A DNA stretch of 64,000 bases from Candidatus Sulfopaludibacter sp. SbA3 (GCA_945913285.1 CAMEDD010000004.1:31639-95638), one strand, 5' to 3'; counted from the first letter of the stretch, positions 25,475-34,241 are shown. Notes: generated from the sequence alone by a model not told the origin. Made by a program: numbers and translations.

Positions 25475-26146
25475 TCAGGCGAATGCGTCGACTTTCGCGT
25501 CTGCGCCGTACTTGGGGCTCGGGCCGTGTTTGTTGGTTTCCCGGCGTGAGTCCAAGCACATGAAGATAAACAGGATGAGACCGCCAATATAAGGCGTAAG
25601 GATCAGCAAGTAGAGCCAGCCCGACAGATCCCGGTCATGCAGCCGCCGGACGGCGATCGCGGTACCTGGTACAATACTGTATAGATAGAACAGCCCCGTG
25701 AAGAGGGGGATGAACTCGATACGATCTGGGTCCGTCGCGCTATAGGCCAATGCTGTTATAATAGTATCCGGTATGAGCAGCAGAATAAGCATGATGATCT
25801 GAAATAAAACAAATCCCCAATACTCGGCACGCCGGGCGCGGCCAGTGAAATTGAAGTAATTTCTGGATATTGCGCGCAGGAAATATTTGAACAGGCTGTC
25901 GCGTCCAGCCGGGGCAACGGGTGCGCCGGTGCGCACGCGCACTCCCTCAGGCGGGACGACCTGCGCCGCAAGCACGTAAATGTCGCGCGCTTCCTCACCG
26001 AGGGCAATGAAGTCGACCGGCGTGCCGGACGCCAGCGCGGCACTCTTGTGGACACGCGCCGTTGTGAACCGGTAGCGTTTTCCATCTTCCCCGAGTATCA
26101 GGCCGGCGCCGTCCGTGTTGTCAGGCTTGAGAACTTCGCCGCGCAT
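25475..26146 (-). CDS. DUF805 membrane protein with N-terminal beta domain
   Basis: The C-terminal ~130 residues are a DUF805 domain: NYFNFTGRARRAEYWGFVLF, three to four membrane helices, AVRRLHDRDLSGWLYLLILT and the cytoplasmic tail CLDSRRETNKHGPSPKYG. The N-terminal ~65 residues (MRGEVLKPDNTDGAGLILGE, then DGKRYRFTTARV and GTPVDFIALGEEARDIYVL) look like a small OB/cold-shock-like beta barrel, a fusion seen in some DUF805 proteins. Function is unknown; DUF805 proteins lie in the inner membrane. The gene ends 10 bp from, and runs in the same direction as, the hydrolase gene before it, so co-transcription is likely. Confidence 0.87.
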   Translation of the reverse strand: MRGEVLKPDNTDGAGLILGEDGKRYRFTTARVHKSAALASGTPVDFIALGEEARDIYVLAAQVVPPEGVRVRTGAPVAPAGRDSLFKYFLRAISRNYFNFTGRARRAEYWGFVLFQIIMLILLLIPDTIITALAYSATDPDRIEFIPLFTGLFYLYSIVPGTAIAVRRLHDRDLSGWLYLLILTPYIGGLILFIFMCLDSRRETNKHGPSPKYGADAKVDAFA

Positions 26147-26155
26147 GATGATGGG

Positions 26156-27226
26156 TCAGCCGGCCGGCCAGAACGTCAGTTCGTTCGGGCCGAGCCGTTC
26201 AAAATACTGGGCCACATCTGCGTCGCTTACATCTTCAAGGCGGGACGGTGACCACTTCGGTGCGTTGTCCTTGTCGACAATCACGGCGCGCACGCCTTCC
26301 AGGAAATCCGCGCTCTGCACCTTTCGCCAGCCGATACGGAACTCCATGCGCATACTGTCTTCGAACGTGTCTGCGGCGCGGCCTTCCCGGAGTTGCCGGA
26401 GAGCCACCTTAACAGTCTCCGGGCTTTTGGCGCGCAGGGTCGCCGCTTCAGTGCGCGCCCAATCGGTGTCTTCAGCGTCCAGCGCGGCGAGAATGTCTTC
26501 GGCCGCGTCAAACCTAAAGCAGCGATCGATCGCTTCGCGATACGGCTCGAAGCTAGCGTGGGCGCGGGTATGTGTCAGACGCGAGAGGATCTCGTTCAGC
26601 AAGTCTGCGGCGCCGGCGGAGAAGTCCGCGGCTTCGATCTGTCTCGACAGCGCGGGCACGAGTTCGGAGGGTAGGTAATGCGTGGCAATGCGCGCGGCGG
26701 CGACGTCTGCGCCTTTGAGGCGCGCGCCCGTCAGCGCGAGCCAGGTGCCGAGCTCCCCGCCGAGACGCGGCAGGAACCAACCTCCGCCGACATCGGGAAA
26801 CAGGCCAATACCCGTTTCCGGCATCGCGAAGACCGTGCGTTCGGTCGCCACGCGGTGAGAGCCGTGCACGGACAATCCGACGCCGCCGCCCATGGTGACG
26901 CCGTCGATGATCGACAGGATCGGTTTAGGAAAAGCTTCCAGGGCTGCGTTCATCCGGTATTCGGTGCGGAAGAATTCCCGCGCCTCTGTAGCGTCTCCAG
27001 CTCCGCTTTCGGCCAGCATGCGGATATCGCCGCCGGCGCAGAAGCCGCGCGTGCCGTCCTGATGGTCGATCAGGAGAAGGTGGATGGATGGATCAGCCGC
27101 CCATGCCGTCACCGCTGCCAGAATGTCCCCGCACATCGGCGTGTTGAGCGCGTGCAGGGCAGAGGGGCGCATCAGCGTGATGCGGCCGAGCCCGCCCTCT
27201 TGTCGTATCAACACATCTGGATTCAT
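26156..27226 (-). CDS. 3-hydroxyisobutyryl-CoA hydrolase-like protein
   Basis: The 356-residue protein belongs to the crotonase superfamily, in the HIBCH branch that releases CoA from 3-hydroxyisobutyryl-CoA in valine breakdown. Branch marks are GFCAGGDIRML (oxyanion hole), the catalytic block MPETGIGLFPDVGGGWFLPR with its Glu and Asp, GVTMGGGVGLSVHGSHRVAT, and the C-terminal FRIGWRKVQSADFLEGVRAV. Length is typical of HIBCH and longer than enoyl-CoA hydratases. With the ACAD8-like dehydrogenase 4 kb away and the hydroxyisobutyrate dehydrogenase-type gene it could form a dispersed valine pathway. DUF805 follows 10 bp later. Confidence 0.9.
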   Translation of the reverse strand: MNPDVLIRQEGGLGRITLMRPSALHALNTPMCGDILAAVTAWAADPSIHLLLIDHQDGTRGFCAGGDIRMLAESGAGDATEAREFFRTEYRMNAALEAFPKPILSIIDGVTMGGGVGLSVHGSHRVATERTVFAMPETGIGLFPDVGGGWFLPRLGGELGTWLALTGARLKGADVAAARIATHYLPSELVPALSRQIEAADFSAGAADLLNEILSRLTHTRAHASFEPYREAIDRCFRFDAAEDILAALDAEDTDWARTEAATLRAKSPETVKVALRQLREGRAADTFEDSMRMEFRIGWRKVQSADFLEGVRAVIVDKDNAPKWSPSRLEDVSDADVAQYFERLGPNELTFWPAG

Positions 27227-27363
27227 CGGTGTCGACCGCCCTTCAAACTGTGAAGCAAAGGTAAATGCAGTGTTCCCAATTCAAGACAAGCTGTTTTGCC
27301 AAGCCTTTACACATTTGTGCCATAAATCAGGTTGATCCCAACCGTCCCAGCAACCGATACGCC

Positions 27364-27651
27364 ATGTCCAGCCATTTTCTTCAAGGCCCTCGTCTCGACG
27401 TTGCGAAGTTCAATCGGCGCGGTCAACGCATACAGGTGGATGCTCGCGGGGTGGTCAAGCTTGGCTGGTTCAAAAAGCAGGAAGTCGAAGTCCGTGACGT
27501 CTCGCCGGGCGGGGCGCGCCTCAGCCTTCCCGAAGGTGTTTTGTTGCCGGATGAATTCGAGCTGCGTATCCCGCACTTCAAGTCTCCGCGTGCCTGCGTG
27601 AAGTGCTGGGAAAGCGGTCTCGAGATCGGCGTCGAGTTCAAGCTCGAGTAG
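27364..27651 (+). CDS. PilZ domain protein
   Basis: This 95-residue single-domain protein has the PilZ signature: an RxxxR motif in FNRRGQRIQVD, then DVSPGGARLSLPEG (the D/NxSxxG element). PilZ domains bind cyclic di-GMP and act on motility, exopolysaccharide or other outputs. I start at MSSHFLQGPR (27364); the upstream open frame (from 27265) looks non-coding. It is convergent with the cytochrome b561 gene, 6 bp apart. No partner is suggested by the neighbourhood. Confidence 0.83.
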   Translation: MSSHFLQGPRLDVAKFNRRGQRIQVDARGVVKLGWFKKQEVEVRDVSPGGARLSLPEGVLLPDEFELRIPHFKSPRACVKCWESGLEIGVEFKLE

Positions 27652-27657
27652 CCGCGT

Positions 27658-28221
27658 TCAGGGCTCGGCTGTCGCCACGCGGCCTGTCAACATACGCGTC
27701 AGTGTTGCATCCTTGTCGATCAGGTGATGCTTGATCGCGGCCGCGACGTGCACGGTGATCAGGCCAGCGAGCGCATAGGCCATGACTGTGTGCGTGAAAC
27801 CTGCGGCAGACTTGATCGCCTCGTTCTTCTCAAAACTCGGGATGGTGAACAGTCCGTAGATGTCGATCGGCCGTCCTGCGAACAGCGAGCCGAAGACGCC
27901 TGAGAGCGGCATCACGATGATGGCCGCGAGCAGCGCCCAATGTACCGCTTTCGAGGCCATGACTTGCCAGCCGGGCATCGTACTTGCGGTGGAGGCCGGG
28001 AAGCCCTGATTGAGGCGCCAGATCACGCGCCAGGCGACGACGATCAGCAAGACCGTGCCAGTTGCCTTGTGCAGCGCCATGATGGGGCCGCGCGCCTCGC
28101 GTGTGAGCCCGCCATACTCGAGGTAAAAACCGACGGCCAGCATGCCGAAGAATGCCAGCGATACGATCCAGTGATTGGCACGGGAGATGGCGTTGTAGGT
28201 GCCCGTCTTGGAATCGGTCAT
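27658..28221 (-). CDS. Cytochrome b561-family membrane protein
   Basis: The 187-residue protein has four membrane helices with paired histidines for two b haems: ISRANHWIVSLAFFGM, MALHKATGTVLLIVVAWRVI, KAVHWALLAAIIVMPLSG and AGFTHTVMAYALAGLITVH. This is the prokaryotic b561 (CybB) pattern; related proteins oxidise ubiquinol, for example with superoxide. The N-terminus is short and cytoplasmic. The single-domain globin gene lies 71 bp upstream in the same direction, so the two may be one unit for oxygen or electron handling (inference). Confidence 0.9.
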   Translation of the reverse strand: MTDSKTGTYNAISRANHWIVSLAFFGMLAVGFYLEYGGLTREARGPIMALHKATGTVLLIVVAWRVIWRLNQGFPASTASTMPGWQVMASKAVHWALLAAIIVMPLSGVFGSLFAGRPIDIYGLFTIPSFEKNEAIKSAAGFTHTVMAYALAGLITVHVAAAIKHHLIDKDATLTRMLTGRVATAEP

Positions 28222-28292
28222 GTTGGCGGTCCTCCTTGCCAGCGAATGGGTCCGGCGAAAGGGTAACGGACGGTTTTCGCAGAGACCAGCGC

Positions 28293-28697
28293 TTATTTAA
28301 TCCTAGCGATCTCTGAGAGAAGGTCGTCCCAGGCGGTCTCGGCCCCGGGCGTCCAGCCCGGGCCGGCCAGTTCCCGGAACGTGTCGCGCATCGCCGCGAA
28401 CATCAGGTCAAACTCACCGGCGGGAACGCCGTAGCCTTCATGCTGCATTCGGCCTGCCGATATCAGAAACCGGGACGTCTCGCTGCCTTCAAACAGCCCA
28501 AGGATGATGTTTAGGCAGGTCTCAAGCATCGAGCCGCGCACCCCCCCATCGCGGTCCATCACGAACAGGCTTTCCAGGTGGGGATAGGCCGCAAACAGCC
28601 GGTCATAGACAAGCGGCGCCGGATCGGCGCAGGCTTCGCTGGCGCGTTCAAGAGTGTCGAGAATCGCGGCGCTGTTCATGACCTCAATTTCTCTCAT
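28293..28697 (-). CDS. Single-domain globin-like protein
   Basis: The 134-residue protein aligns by eye with Vitreoscilla-type globins. Helix B/C reads PLVYDRLFAAYPHLESLFVM with the B10 Tyr; the proximal His sits in MQHEGYGVPAGEFD (compare HCQAGV in Vitreoscilla haemoglobin); the H helix contains ETAWDDLLSEI with the conserved Trp. Length is close to a lone globin fold, with no reductase domain. It may bind O2 or NO. No haem binding was tested. It precedes the cytochrome b561 gene. Alternative start MNSAAILD lies six codons in. Confidence 0.75.
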   Translation of the reverse strand: MREIEVMNSAAILDTLERASEACADPAPLVYDRLFAAYPHLESLFVMDRDGGVRGSMLETCLNIILGLFEGSETSRFLISAGRMQHEGYGVPAGEFDLMFAAMRDTFRELAGPGWTPGAETAWDDLLSEIARIK

Positions 28698-28788
28698 TCA
28701 TGAAGGTTCGCGTCAAAGCTGACGTGGCGTAGGCGATTGCGCACATTCGGAGGCAGGCGCAGGGTGGCCCAAAATCAGGGAGGAAGAG

Positions 28789-29637
28789 ATGAAATCACTC
28801 GAGGGCAAAACCGCGTTCGTGACAGGCGCAGCCTCCGGCATCGGACTCGGCATTGCAACCTCGCTTGCGCAAGCGGGTGTGAAGGTAATGCTATGCGACA
28901 TCCAGAAAGACGCGCTCGACAAGGCGGTCGCAGACTTGCGCGCAACGAATGCAGACGTTGCGGGCGTGCTCGCCGATGTGTCCCTCAAGGACAACCTGCA
29001 ACACGCCGCGGACGAGACCATTGCCCGGTTCGGTAAGGTGCATATCCTTGTGAACAATGCCGGCGTCGGCGGAGGCGGCGATTACGGCACCTGGACCGAA
29101 GGTGGCTGGAATTGGGTGATTGGCGTCAATCTGATGTCGGTGATCTGGGGCATCGAGATTTTCGGTCCGCTGATCGAGAAGCATGGCGAGGGCGGGCAGA
29201 TCGTCTCCACCGCGTCCATTGCCGGGATGGTCGCGCTGACCAACCCAGCCTATGATGTTACAAAGTTTGGCGTCGTTGCACTGTCCGAGGACCTGCGCCC
29301 GAAACTTGCACCGCGCGGGATAGGTGTCTCCGTTTTGTGTCCGGGGGTCATTCGCACGAACATCGTGGATTCCGGCCGCAACATTCCGGCCCGCTTTGCC
29401 GGCCAGGTCCCGACAGCGCCGACGGAAGGTCCGGGCACGGAAGTTCTGAAGGCGGTCACGGCCGCCATAGCAAGCGGTATCGATCCGCTTTACGTGGGCG
29501 AACTCGTGCGGGAAGCGATCGAAGGCGACTGGCCGCACATTTTCACAGACCTCCAGTTCGAACCGCACATCGACGCGCGGTTTGCCACCATCAAGCAAGG
29601 CTTTGACCGGATCCGGGAGCGCACGCCGCGGCACTGA
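28789..29637 (+). CDS. Short-chain dehydrogenase/reductase
   Basis: Classical SDRs are NAD(P)-dependent oxidoreductases. The 282-residue protein has the cofactor motif TGAASGIGLGIA (about 12-23), the ADVSLKD Asp, NNAG (about 88-91), the catalytic Ser in IVSTASIAGM and the Tyr/Lys in PAYDVTKFGV. A 60-residue C-terminal extension after LCPGVIRTNIVDSGRN probably forms the substrate lid. The substrate is unknown. AGGAAGAG lies 6 bases before ATG 28789. It appears monocistronic. Confidence 0.9.
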   Translation: MKSLEGKTAFVTGAASGIGLGIATSLAQAGVKVMLCDIQKDALDKAVADLRATNADVAGVLADVSLKDNLQHAADETIARFGKVHILVNNAGVGGGGDYGTWTEGGWNWVIGVNLMSVIWGIEIFGPLIEKHGEGGQIVSTASIAGMVALTNPAYDVTKFGVVALSEDLRPKLAPRGIGVSVLCPGVIRTNIVDSGRNIPARFAGQVPTAPTEGPGTEVLKAVTAAIASGIDPLYVGELVREAIEGDWPHIFTDLQFEPHIDARFATIKQGFDRIRERTPRH

Positions 29638-29709
29638 TCCACCATTGCAAAAAAATCGCTGGCAATAGGAAATCAGACTTTTCCACAACGTGCTGCCACC
29701 TCAAGGTGC

Positions 29710-29985
29710 GCAGCCTCGCGGGGGCTGATCACACAGATATTCACGGCGGCAAGTCTCGCCGGCTTTGCTGAAGCGGCCCCTTGGGTGCGCGCGGGCGACG
29801 GCTGGCGCGGCGACTTGTATGGCGAATATGGCCTGGGCGACGCCTGGACCGTCAAAGCAATGGTCGGGTCTGTAACCTATCACGACTTCGAAGCCTTTGA
29901 CCGCGATGCGTACCGCCTGACGCTCCGCCGAAAACTTCTGGACCACGGCAAGTGGTCGCTCGGGGCCGAGCAGGTTACTCGGCCG
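29710..29985 (+). pseudogene. Remnant of a secreted or outer-membrane protein
   Basis: An open frame without a proper start reads GLITQIFTAASLAGFAEAAP (signal-like), then WVRAGDGWRGDLYGEYGLGD, AWTVKAMVGSVTYHDFEAFD and RDAYRLTLRRKLLDHGKWSL, giving alternating strands like the first hairpins of a beta-barrel envelope protein. It runs directly into the 3' end of the convergent cytochrome c gene and loses sense there (after GAEQ). Both the N-terminal start and most of the protein are missing, so a deletion likely brought the cytochrome gene next to it. The family is not firmly recognised. A TTTCC-rich stretch 29638-29709 holds nothing else. Confidence 0.5.
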
Positions 29986-30493
29986 CCTCGGGTGGCAGGT
30001 AACCCGTTTCGAGCATGAGGTAGGCAATCACCGCGAGCCGGTCCTCGGGCTTGCGGACGCCGGAAAAACTCATGCGGTTTCCGGGAACGAAGCCGCGCGG
30101 GTTTGCCAGCCACTGCTCCAGCCGCTCTGGCGACCAGACAAAGGTCTCGGATTTCAGGGCTGGCGAATAGTCAAAATCGGGCGCCGATGCGACCTGCCGT
30201 CCGAACAGGCCATGCAGGTTTGGGCCGACGAGGTTGCCGCCGCCTTCGGCGGTCACGTGGCAGGACTGGCAGAGTTTCCATGTCCGCCGGCCCGCCGCGT
30301 AGGTTGCCGTGTTGTAGGGCGCCGGCAGCGCCGCAAACTCGAGACCGGGCGCGAGGGGCGCAGCCGGAGCGGATGCCTCAGGTGCTGCGAGCGCTGGCGC
30401 AGGCGTCTCGGCCTGAGGTGCTGGCTCTGCGCCGCAAGCTGCGACCAGGACCGTGCTCAGGCAAATGAGCAAACCATTGCGAAGCAGGCGCAT
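29975..30493 (-). CDS. c-type cytochrome lipoprotein
   Basis: The 172-residue protein has a lipoprotein signal (LLICLSTVLVAACG), an Ala/Pro-rich linker and one haem site CQSCH, with the axial Met in FVPGNRMSFSGVRK and the terminal helix RLAVIAYLMLETGYLP. GPNLHGLFGRQVAS after the haem site is typical of class I cytochromes of the c552/cy type. It probably ferries electrons at the periplasmic face, anchored by lipid. I start at MRLLRNGL (30493), since the 15 extra upstream codons precede the signal. Its 3' end meets an envelope-protein remnant. Confidence 0.9.
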   Translation of the reverse strand: MRLLRNGLLICLSTVLVAACGAEPAPQAETPAPALAAPEASAPAAPLAPGLEFAALPAPYNTATYAAGRRTWKLCQSCHVTAEGGGNLVGPNLHGLFGRQVASAPDFDYSPALKSETFVWSPERLEQWLANPRGFVPGNRMSFSGVRKPEDRLAVIAYLMLETGYLPPEAAE

Positions 30494-30659
30494 GACGCGG
30501 CTATCCCTTTTTACGATGAGCGCCATCTGTGGCGCCATCGCTGGGTAAACTCAACCCGCCCCGGGTGCGGCGCCTTGGCGGCTGTGATGCGGGGGTTTGT
30601 CCGCCCGGGGTGTCGCTGCTATCAAGCTTCAAAGCGCCGACATCCCTGAGGACCCAGAC

Positions 30660-31727
30660 ATGACTGACACGACCGCCGCCGGCCTTGCGCCTGCCGAACT
30701 GGCCCGCAAGGCCCAAGCCGGTGACATGGACGCGGCGCTCCTGCTCGCGCGGCAGCTGCTGGAGGCGGGCAAAGCCGAGGAGAGCTTCAACTGGATGCTG
30801 CTCGCGGCAAAGGACGGTCATCCGGTCGCGATCACTGAGCTCGGTCTGCGCCTCATTGTGGGCAACGGCGCGCCGCAGGATCCGCCCGCCGGCATCAAAT
30901 GGATTGATGTGGCTGTGAAAGCCGGATTTCCGGAGGCCGTCCGCTGGCGGGCGCTGCTGCTGGCGGCCGGGGTGGCGGGCCCTCCGAATTTTGCTGCGGC
31001 GCTTAACCTGCTGGAAGCGGCGGCGCAGGCTGATGACGGCCCGGCGCAGGCGCAGCTGCTCGCGATTCAGGAATGCGGTATCGTCAATGACGAAGCGCTT
31101 GCGGCATTTCTGAACCCGCCCGCACCACTGCTGTTTTCTGAGTCGCCGTGGGTTGTTGCGGGCGAGCACATCCTGCCGGAGCTGATGTGCCAATGGTGGA
31201 TCGCGAAGGCCGCAAACCAGCTGGAAAAGGCACGCGTGCACAATCCCGAGCTGGGCGGCCGGACGCAGGACAGCATTCGCACCAATTCCGGAACAGGCTT
31301 TGGTATCCTTCAGACGGACGTGGTCATGCAGCTCGGTCTCGCCCGCATCGCGGCGGCTGTCGGCCGTCCACGCAAGTGGCAGGAAGCGCCGAACGTGCTT
31401 CATTACGCGGTCGGCGAGGAATATGGGCTGCACTATGATTTTCTCGATCCGGCCAACCCGCATTTTGCCGCTGGCCTGTCGAAGTTCGGCCAGCGTCGCA
31501 CGACAGCGCTGGTCTATCTCAACCAGAATTTCATGGAGGGTCAGACCTGGTTCGACGCGATCCAGAAACATGCCCGCACGCCGACCGGCGGCCTGATCGC
31601 GTTCGACAACGTGCTCGGCGATGGCACACCGGACAAACGGTCCCTGCACGCGGGCCTGCCCGTCACGCTCGGTGAGAAGTGGCTGCTTTCGGTGTGGATC
31701 CGTGACCGGGACCAACCGATCCTTTGA
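30660..31727 (+). CDS. Sel1-repeat and 2OG-Fe(II) oxygenase (prolyl 4-hydroxylase-like) protein
   Basis: The 355-residue protein joins two parts. Residues ~10-150 form Sel1-like repeats (LARKAQAGDMDAALLLARQL; MLLAAKDGHPVAITELGLRL; WIDVAVKAGFPEAVRW). Residues ~165-355 form a prolyl-4-hydroxylase-type double-stranded beta helix with the iron ligands His258 and Asp260 in LHYDFLD and His330 in RSLHAGLPVTLGEKW, whose Lys would bind 2-oxoglutarate. SGTGFGILQTDV-type entry segments precede the core. Such enzymes hydroxylate proline or other residues; the target is unknown and the repeats may recruit it. Start is MTDTTAAG (30660). Confidence 0.85.
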   Translation: MTDTTAAGLAPAELARKAQAGDMDAALLLARQLLEAGKAEESFNWMLLAAKDGHPVAITELGLRLIVGNGAPQDPPAGIKWIDVAVKAGFPEAVRWRALLLAAGVAGPPNFAAALNLLEAAAQADDGPAQAQLLAIQECGIVNDEALAAFLNPPAPLLFSESPWVVAGEHILPELMCQWWIAKAANQLEKARVHNPELGGRTQDSIRTNSGTGFGILQTDVVMQLGLARIAAAVGRPRKWQEAPNVLHYAVGEEYGLHYDFLDPANPHFAAGLSKFGQRRTTALVYLNQNFMEGQTWFDAIQKHARTPTGGLIAFDNVLGDGTPDKRSLHAGLPVTLGEKWLLSVWIRDRDQPIL

Positions 31728-31780
31728 CCCGCAGCGCTGCAGGGGACAGCGGCGCGCAGAGGGGTTAGACTGACAACCTG

Positions 31781-33619
31781 ATGCCTGATTCTGTGCGCCC
31801 CCGCCCCGTGATCCTCCGTTTGCCGCCGGAGGTCGTCAACCGCATCGCCGCTGGCGAAGTGGTCGAGCGCCCCGCGGCTGTGGTGAAGGAACTCGTCGAG
31901 AATGCCCTTGATGCGGGCGCGTCGCAGATTTCGGTCGCCATCGAAGACGGCGGACTGAAGCGGATCCTGGTTGAGGATGACGGATGCGGCCTTTCGGGCA
32001 ATGATCTCGCCGTCGCGCTCGAGCGGCACGCCACATCGAAGCTCGTGCCAGATGCCGAGGGGCATGTCGATCTTCTGAACATTCATACAATGGGCTTCCG
32101 CGGCGAAGCCTTGCCGTCGATTGCTTCGGTCAGCCGTATGCGGATCGTCAGCCGTGCGGCAGGCGAGGCATCAGCCGAAATTTCCTCCGACGCCGGACGG
32201 ATCGACGGCCCCAGGCCGGCGGCTTTCACGGGTCGGGGAAACACTGGCACGCGTATAGAAGTCGGCGATCTTTTCCACGCCACGCCCGCGCGTCTGAAGT
32301 TCATGCGCGGCGAGCGCGCTGAGGCCTTGGCCGTGACCGACGTGGTCAAGCGTCTGGCGATGGCCAACCCGTCGGTTGGCTTCACGCTGGAGAATAATGG
32401 CCGGACTGTCCTTCGCTTTGTGGCAGAGACGGCAGATGAGACTGGACGGCTAGCCCGCCTTGGCGCGATCATGGGCCGCGAGTTCAGCGACAATGCCATT
32501 GCCATCGATGCTGACCGGGACGGCGCGCGCCTCTCGGGCTTTGCGGGCCTGCCGACCCTCAATCGCGGCAATGCCCAAATGCAATACCTATTCGTGAACG
32601 GACGGCCGGTGAAGGACAGAATGCTCACCGGTGTCGTCCGCGCTGCTTATCAGGATTTCCTCGCCCGTGACCGCCACCCCATGCTGGCGCTGTTTGTGGA
32701 CCTCGAGCCGGAGGAAGTGGACGTCAACGTCCATCCGGCGAAGACGGAAGTGCGCTTCCGTGATGCGGCCAGCATCCGGGGACTGATGATTGGCGCGCTG
32801 CGCCACAGCCTTGCTGGGGCAGGCCACCGTGCGTCGACGACGGTCGCAGGCTTTGCTTTGGGCAGGGCGCGGCCGGAAGAGGCGTCCACGGGCGTGTTGT
32901 GGCAGGCGGCCTATTCTCCGAGCCTGCGGCCCGTGACGCTGCTGCGCGGCGTAGCGCAAGCGCCTAGAGATGCTTTCGTGCCGGAAAACGCCCCCGCGGC
33001 GCGCATCGAGGCAGAGCCAGCCGCGTCAGGCAAAGGCGAATTCCCGCTCGGCGCGGCCCGCGCGCAAGTGCATGAAACTTACATCATTGCTCAGACAGCG
33101 GACGGTATCGTCATCGTCGATCAGCATGCAGCCCATGAGCGTCTCGTCTACGAGGCGATGAAGCGGCAGATGGAAGAGGGCGGTGTGCGCCGGCAGGCCT
33201 TGCTGATCCCGGATATCGTGGAATTGACCGAGGAAGAGGCTTCGCGGATCCTCGAGCGCGCCGGTGATCTGGCCGCGCTCGGCCTCGAACTTGAAGCCTT
33301 CGGAACGGGCGCAGTCTGTGTGCGGGCAACGCCCGCCTTGTTCGGCGAGATGGACACGGCGGGATTGCTGCGAGACCTCGCCGATGACTTTGCCGAATAT
33401 GAAGCGGGCCTGGCACTGAAGGAGCGGTTCGAGGAAGTGATGGGCAATATGGCATGTCGCTCATCGGTGCGGGCGGGGCGCCGCCTCACAGGCGACGAAA
33501 TGAACTTCCTGCTGCGCCAGATGGAGGCAACGCCTTATTCCGGCCAATGCAATCATGGCCGCCCGACTTATGTTGAGCTGAAGCTTTCCGACATCGAGCG
33601 CCTGTTCGGGCGGCGCTAG
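31781..33619 (+). CDS. mutL: DNA mismatch repair protein MutL
   Basis: MutL links MutS mismatch recognition to strand incision and helicase loading. The 612-residue protein has the GHKL ATPase N-terminus ([49 protein letters not shown]) and [12 protein letters not shown] closing that domain. The linker (about 340-420) is poorly conserved. In the C-terminal domain [13 protein letters not shown] matches the DQHA(x)2E(x)4E endonuclease motif, as expected where MutH is absent. Length and ends are normal. Confidence 0.96.
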   Translation: MPDSVRPRPVILRLPPEVVNRIAAGEVVERPAAVVKELVENALDAGASQISVAIEDGGLKRILVEDDGCGLSGNDLAVALERHATSKLVPDAEGHVDLLNIHTMGFRGEALPSIASVSRMRIVSRAAGEASAEISSDAGRIDGPRPAAFTGRGNTGTRIEVGDLFHATPARLKFMRGERAEALAVTDVVKRLAMANPSVGFTLENNGRTVLRFVAETADETGRLARLGAIMGREFSDNAIAIDADRDGARLSGFAGLPTLNRGNAQMQYLFVNGRPVKDRMLTGVVRAAYQDFLARDRHPMLALFVDLEPEEVDVNVHPAKTEVRFRDAASIRGLMIGALRHSLAGAGHRASTTVAGFALGRARPEEASTGVLWQAAYSPSLRPVTLLRGVAQAPRDAFVPENAPAARIEAEPAASGKGEFPLGAARAQVHETYIIAQTADGIVIVDQHAAHERLVYEAMKRQMEEGGVRRQALLIPDIVELTEEEASRILERAGDLAALGLELEAFGTGAVCVRATPALFGEMDTAGLLRDLADDFAEYEAGLALKERFEEVMGNMACRSSVRAGRRLTGDEMNFLLRQMEATPYSGQCNHGRPTYVELKLSDIERLFGRR

Positions 33620-33629
33620 GCGCGAGCCT

Positions 33630-34241
33630 TCAGTCGCCAGACAAGCCCTTCAGCACATATCCGACCGGGGTGCAGGTTCCCGTGGTGATGGTATGTTTGG
33701 TGATGTCAAAGGCCTGTCCAGGCTCGGGTTGGGCATTGATCGCGGCAAAGTCGACCAGGTCCAGGAAGAATCCAGAGCCGCTCGCCTCGCGCAATTCGAC
33801 GTCGCCGCCAGAGACTTGCACGATCGAGGCTTGCACGACGGTCGTTTCATAGCTGCATGCGCCGCCGATGACTGGAGGATCCACTGGATCGGTGCTGACC
33901 GCCGGCGCTAAGTCCGCAGGCGGACGGATGAGATTGAAGGAAACCGGCGCGCAGGTACCTTGCGTGATTGTCTGCTTTATCACCGGGTACACAGGTCCAA
34001 ATTCCGGAATGAGGCCCACTTCTGTGAACTGGCTGTATAGCAGGTTAAACGTGGTGCCGTCGGCGGCGGTCATGGCGACGCCGCCATCGGCAGAAATGGC
34101 GGCGACGGCCGCGACCGTCTCAGCGGAGCCGTAGCTACACGCGCCGCCAATGACCGTTTCTTCGGGCGGCAGCGGCGCGTCCTCGCAGGCGGGCGTCAAG
34201 GCGATGGCGGCGGAAACAAGGGCGAGGGCAAGACGGTTCAT
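33630..34241 (-). CDS. Putative lipoprotein with two tandem homologous domains
   Basis: No known family. The 203-residue protein has a signal with lipobox (IALTPACED) and two ~75-residue repeats. Repeat one runs from VIGGACSYGSAETVAAVAAI to KQTITQGTCAPVSFNLI, repeat two from VIGGACSYETTVVQASIVQV to KHTITTGTCTPVGYVLK. Each repeat has two Cys (in GGACSY and GTC.P) that could pair. Between them is a Pro-rich linker (PPADLAPAVSTDPVDPP). I start at MNRLALAL (34241) because AAGGA lies at good distance; ATG 34250 is possible. Convergent with mutL, 10 bp apart. Presumably an envelope lipoprotein. Confidence 0.8.
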   Translation of the reverse strand: MNRLALALVSAAIALTPACEDAPLPPEETVIGGACSYGSAETVAAVAAISADGGVAMTAADGTTFNLLYSQFTEVGLIPEFGPVYPVIKQTITQGTCAPVSFNLIRPPADLAPAVSTDPVDPPVIGGACSYETTVVQASIVQVSGGDVELREASGSGFFLDLVDFAAINAQPEPGQAFDITKHTITTGTCTPVGYVLKGLSGD

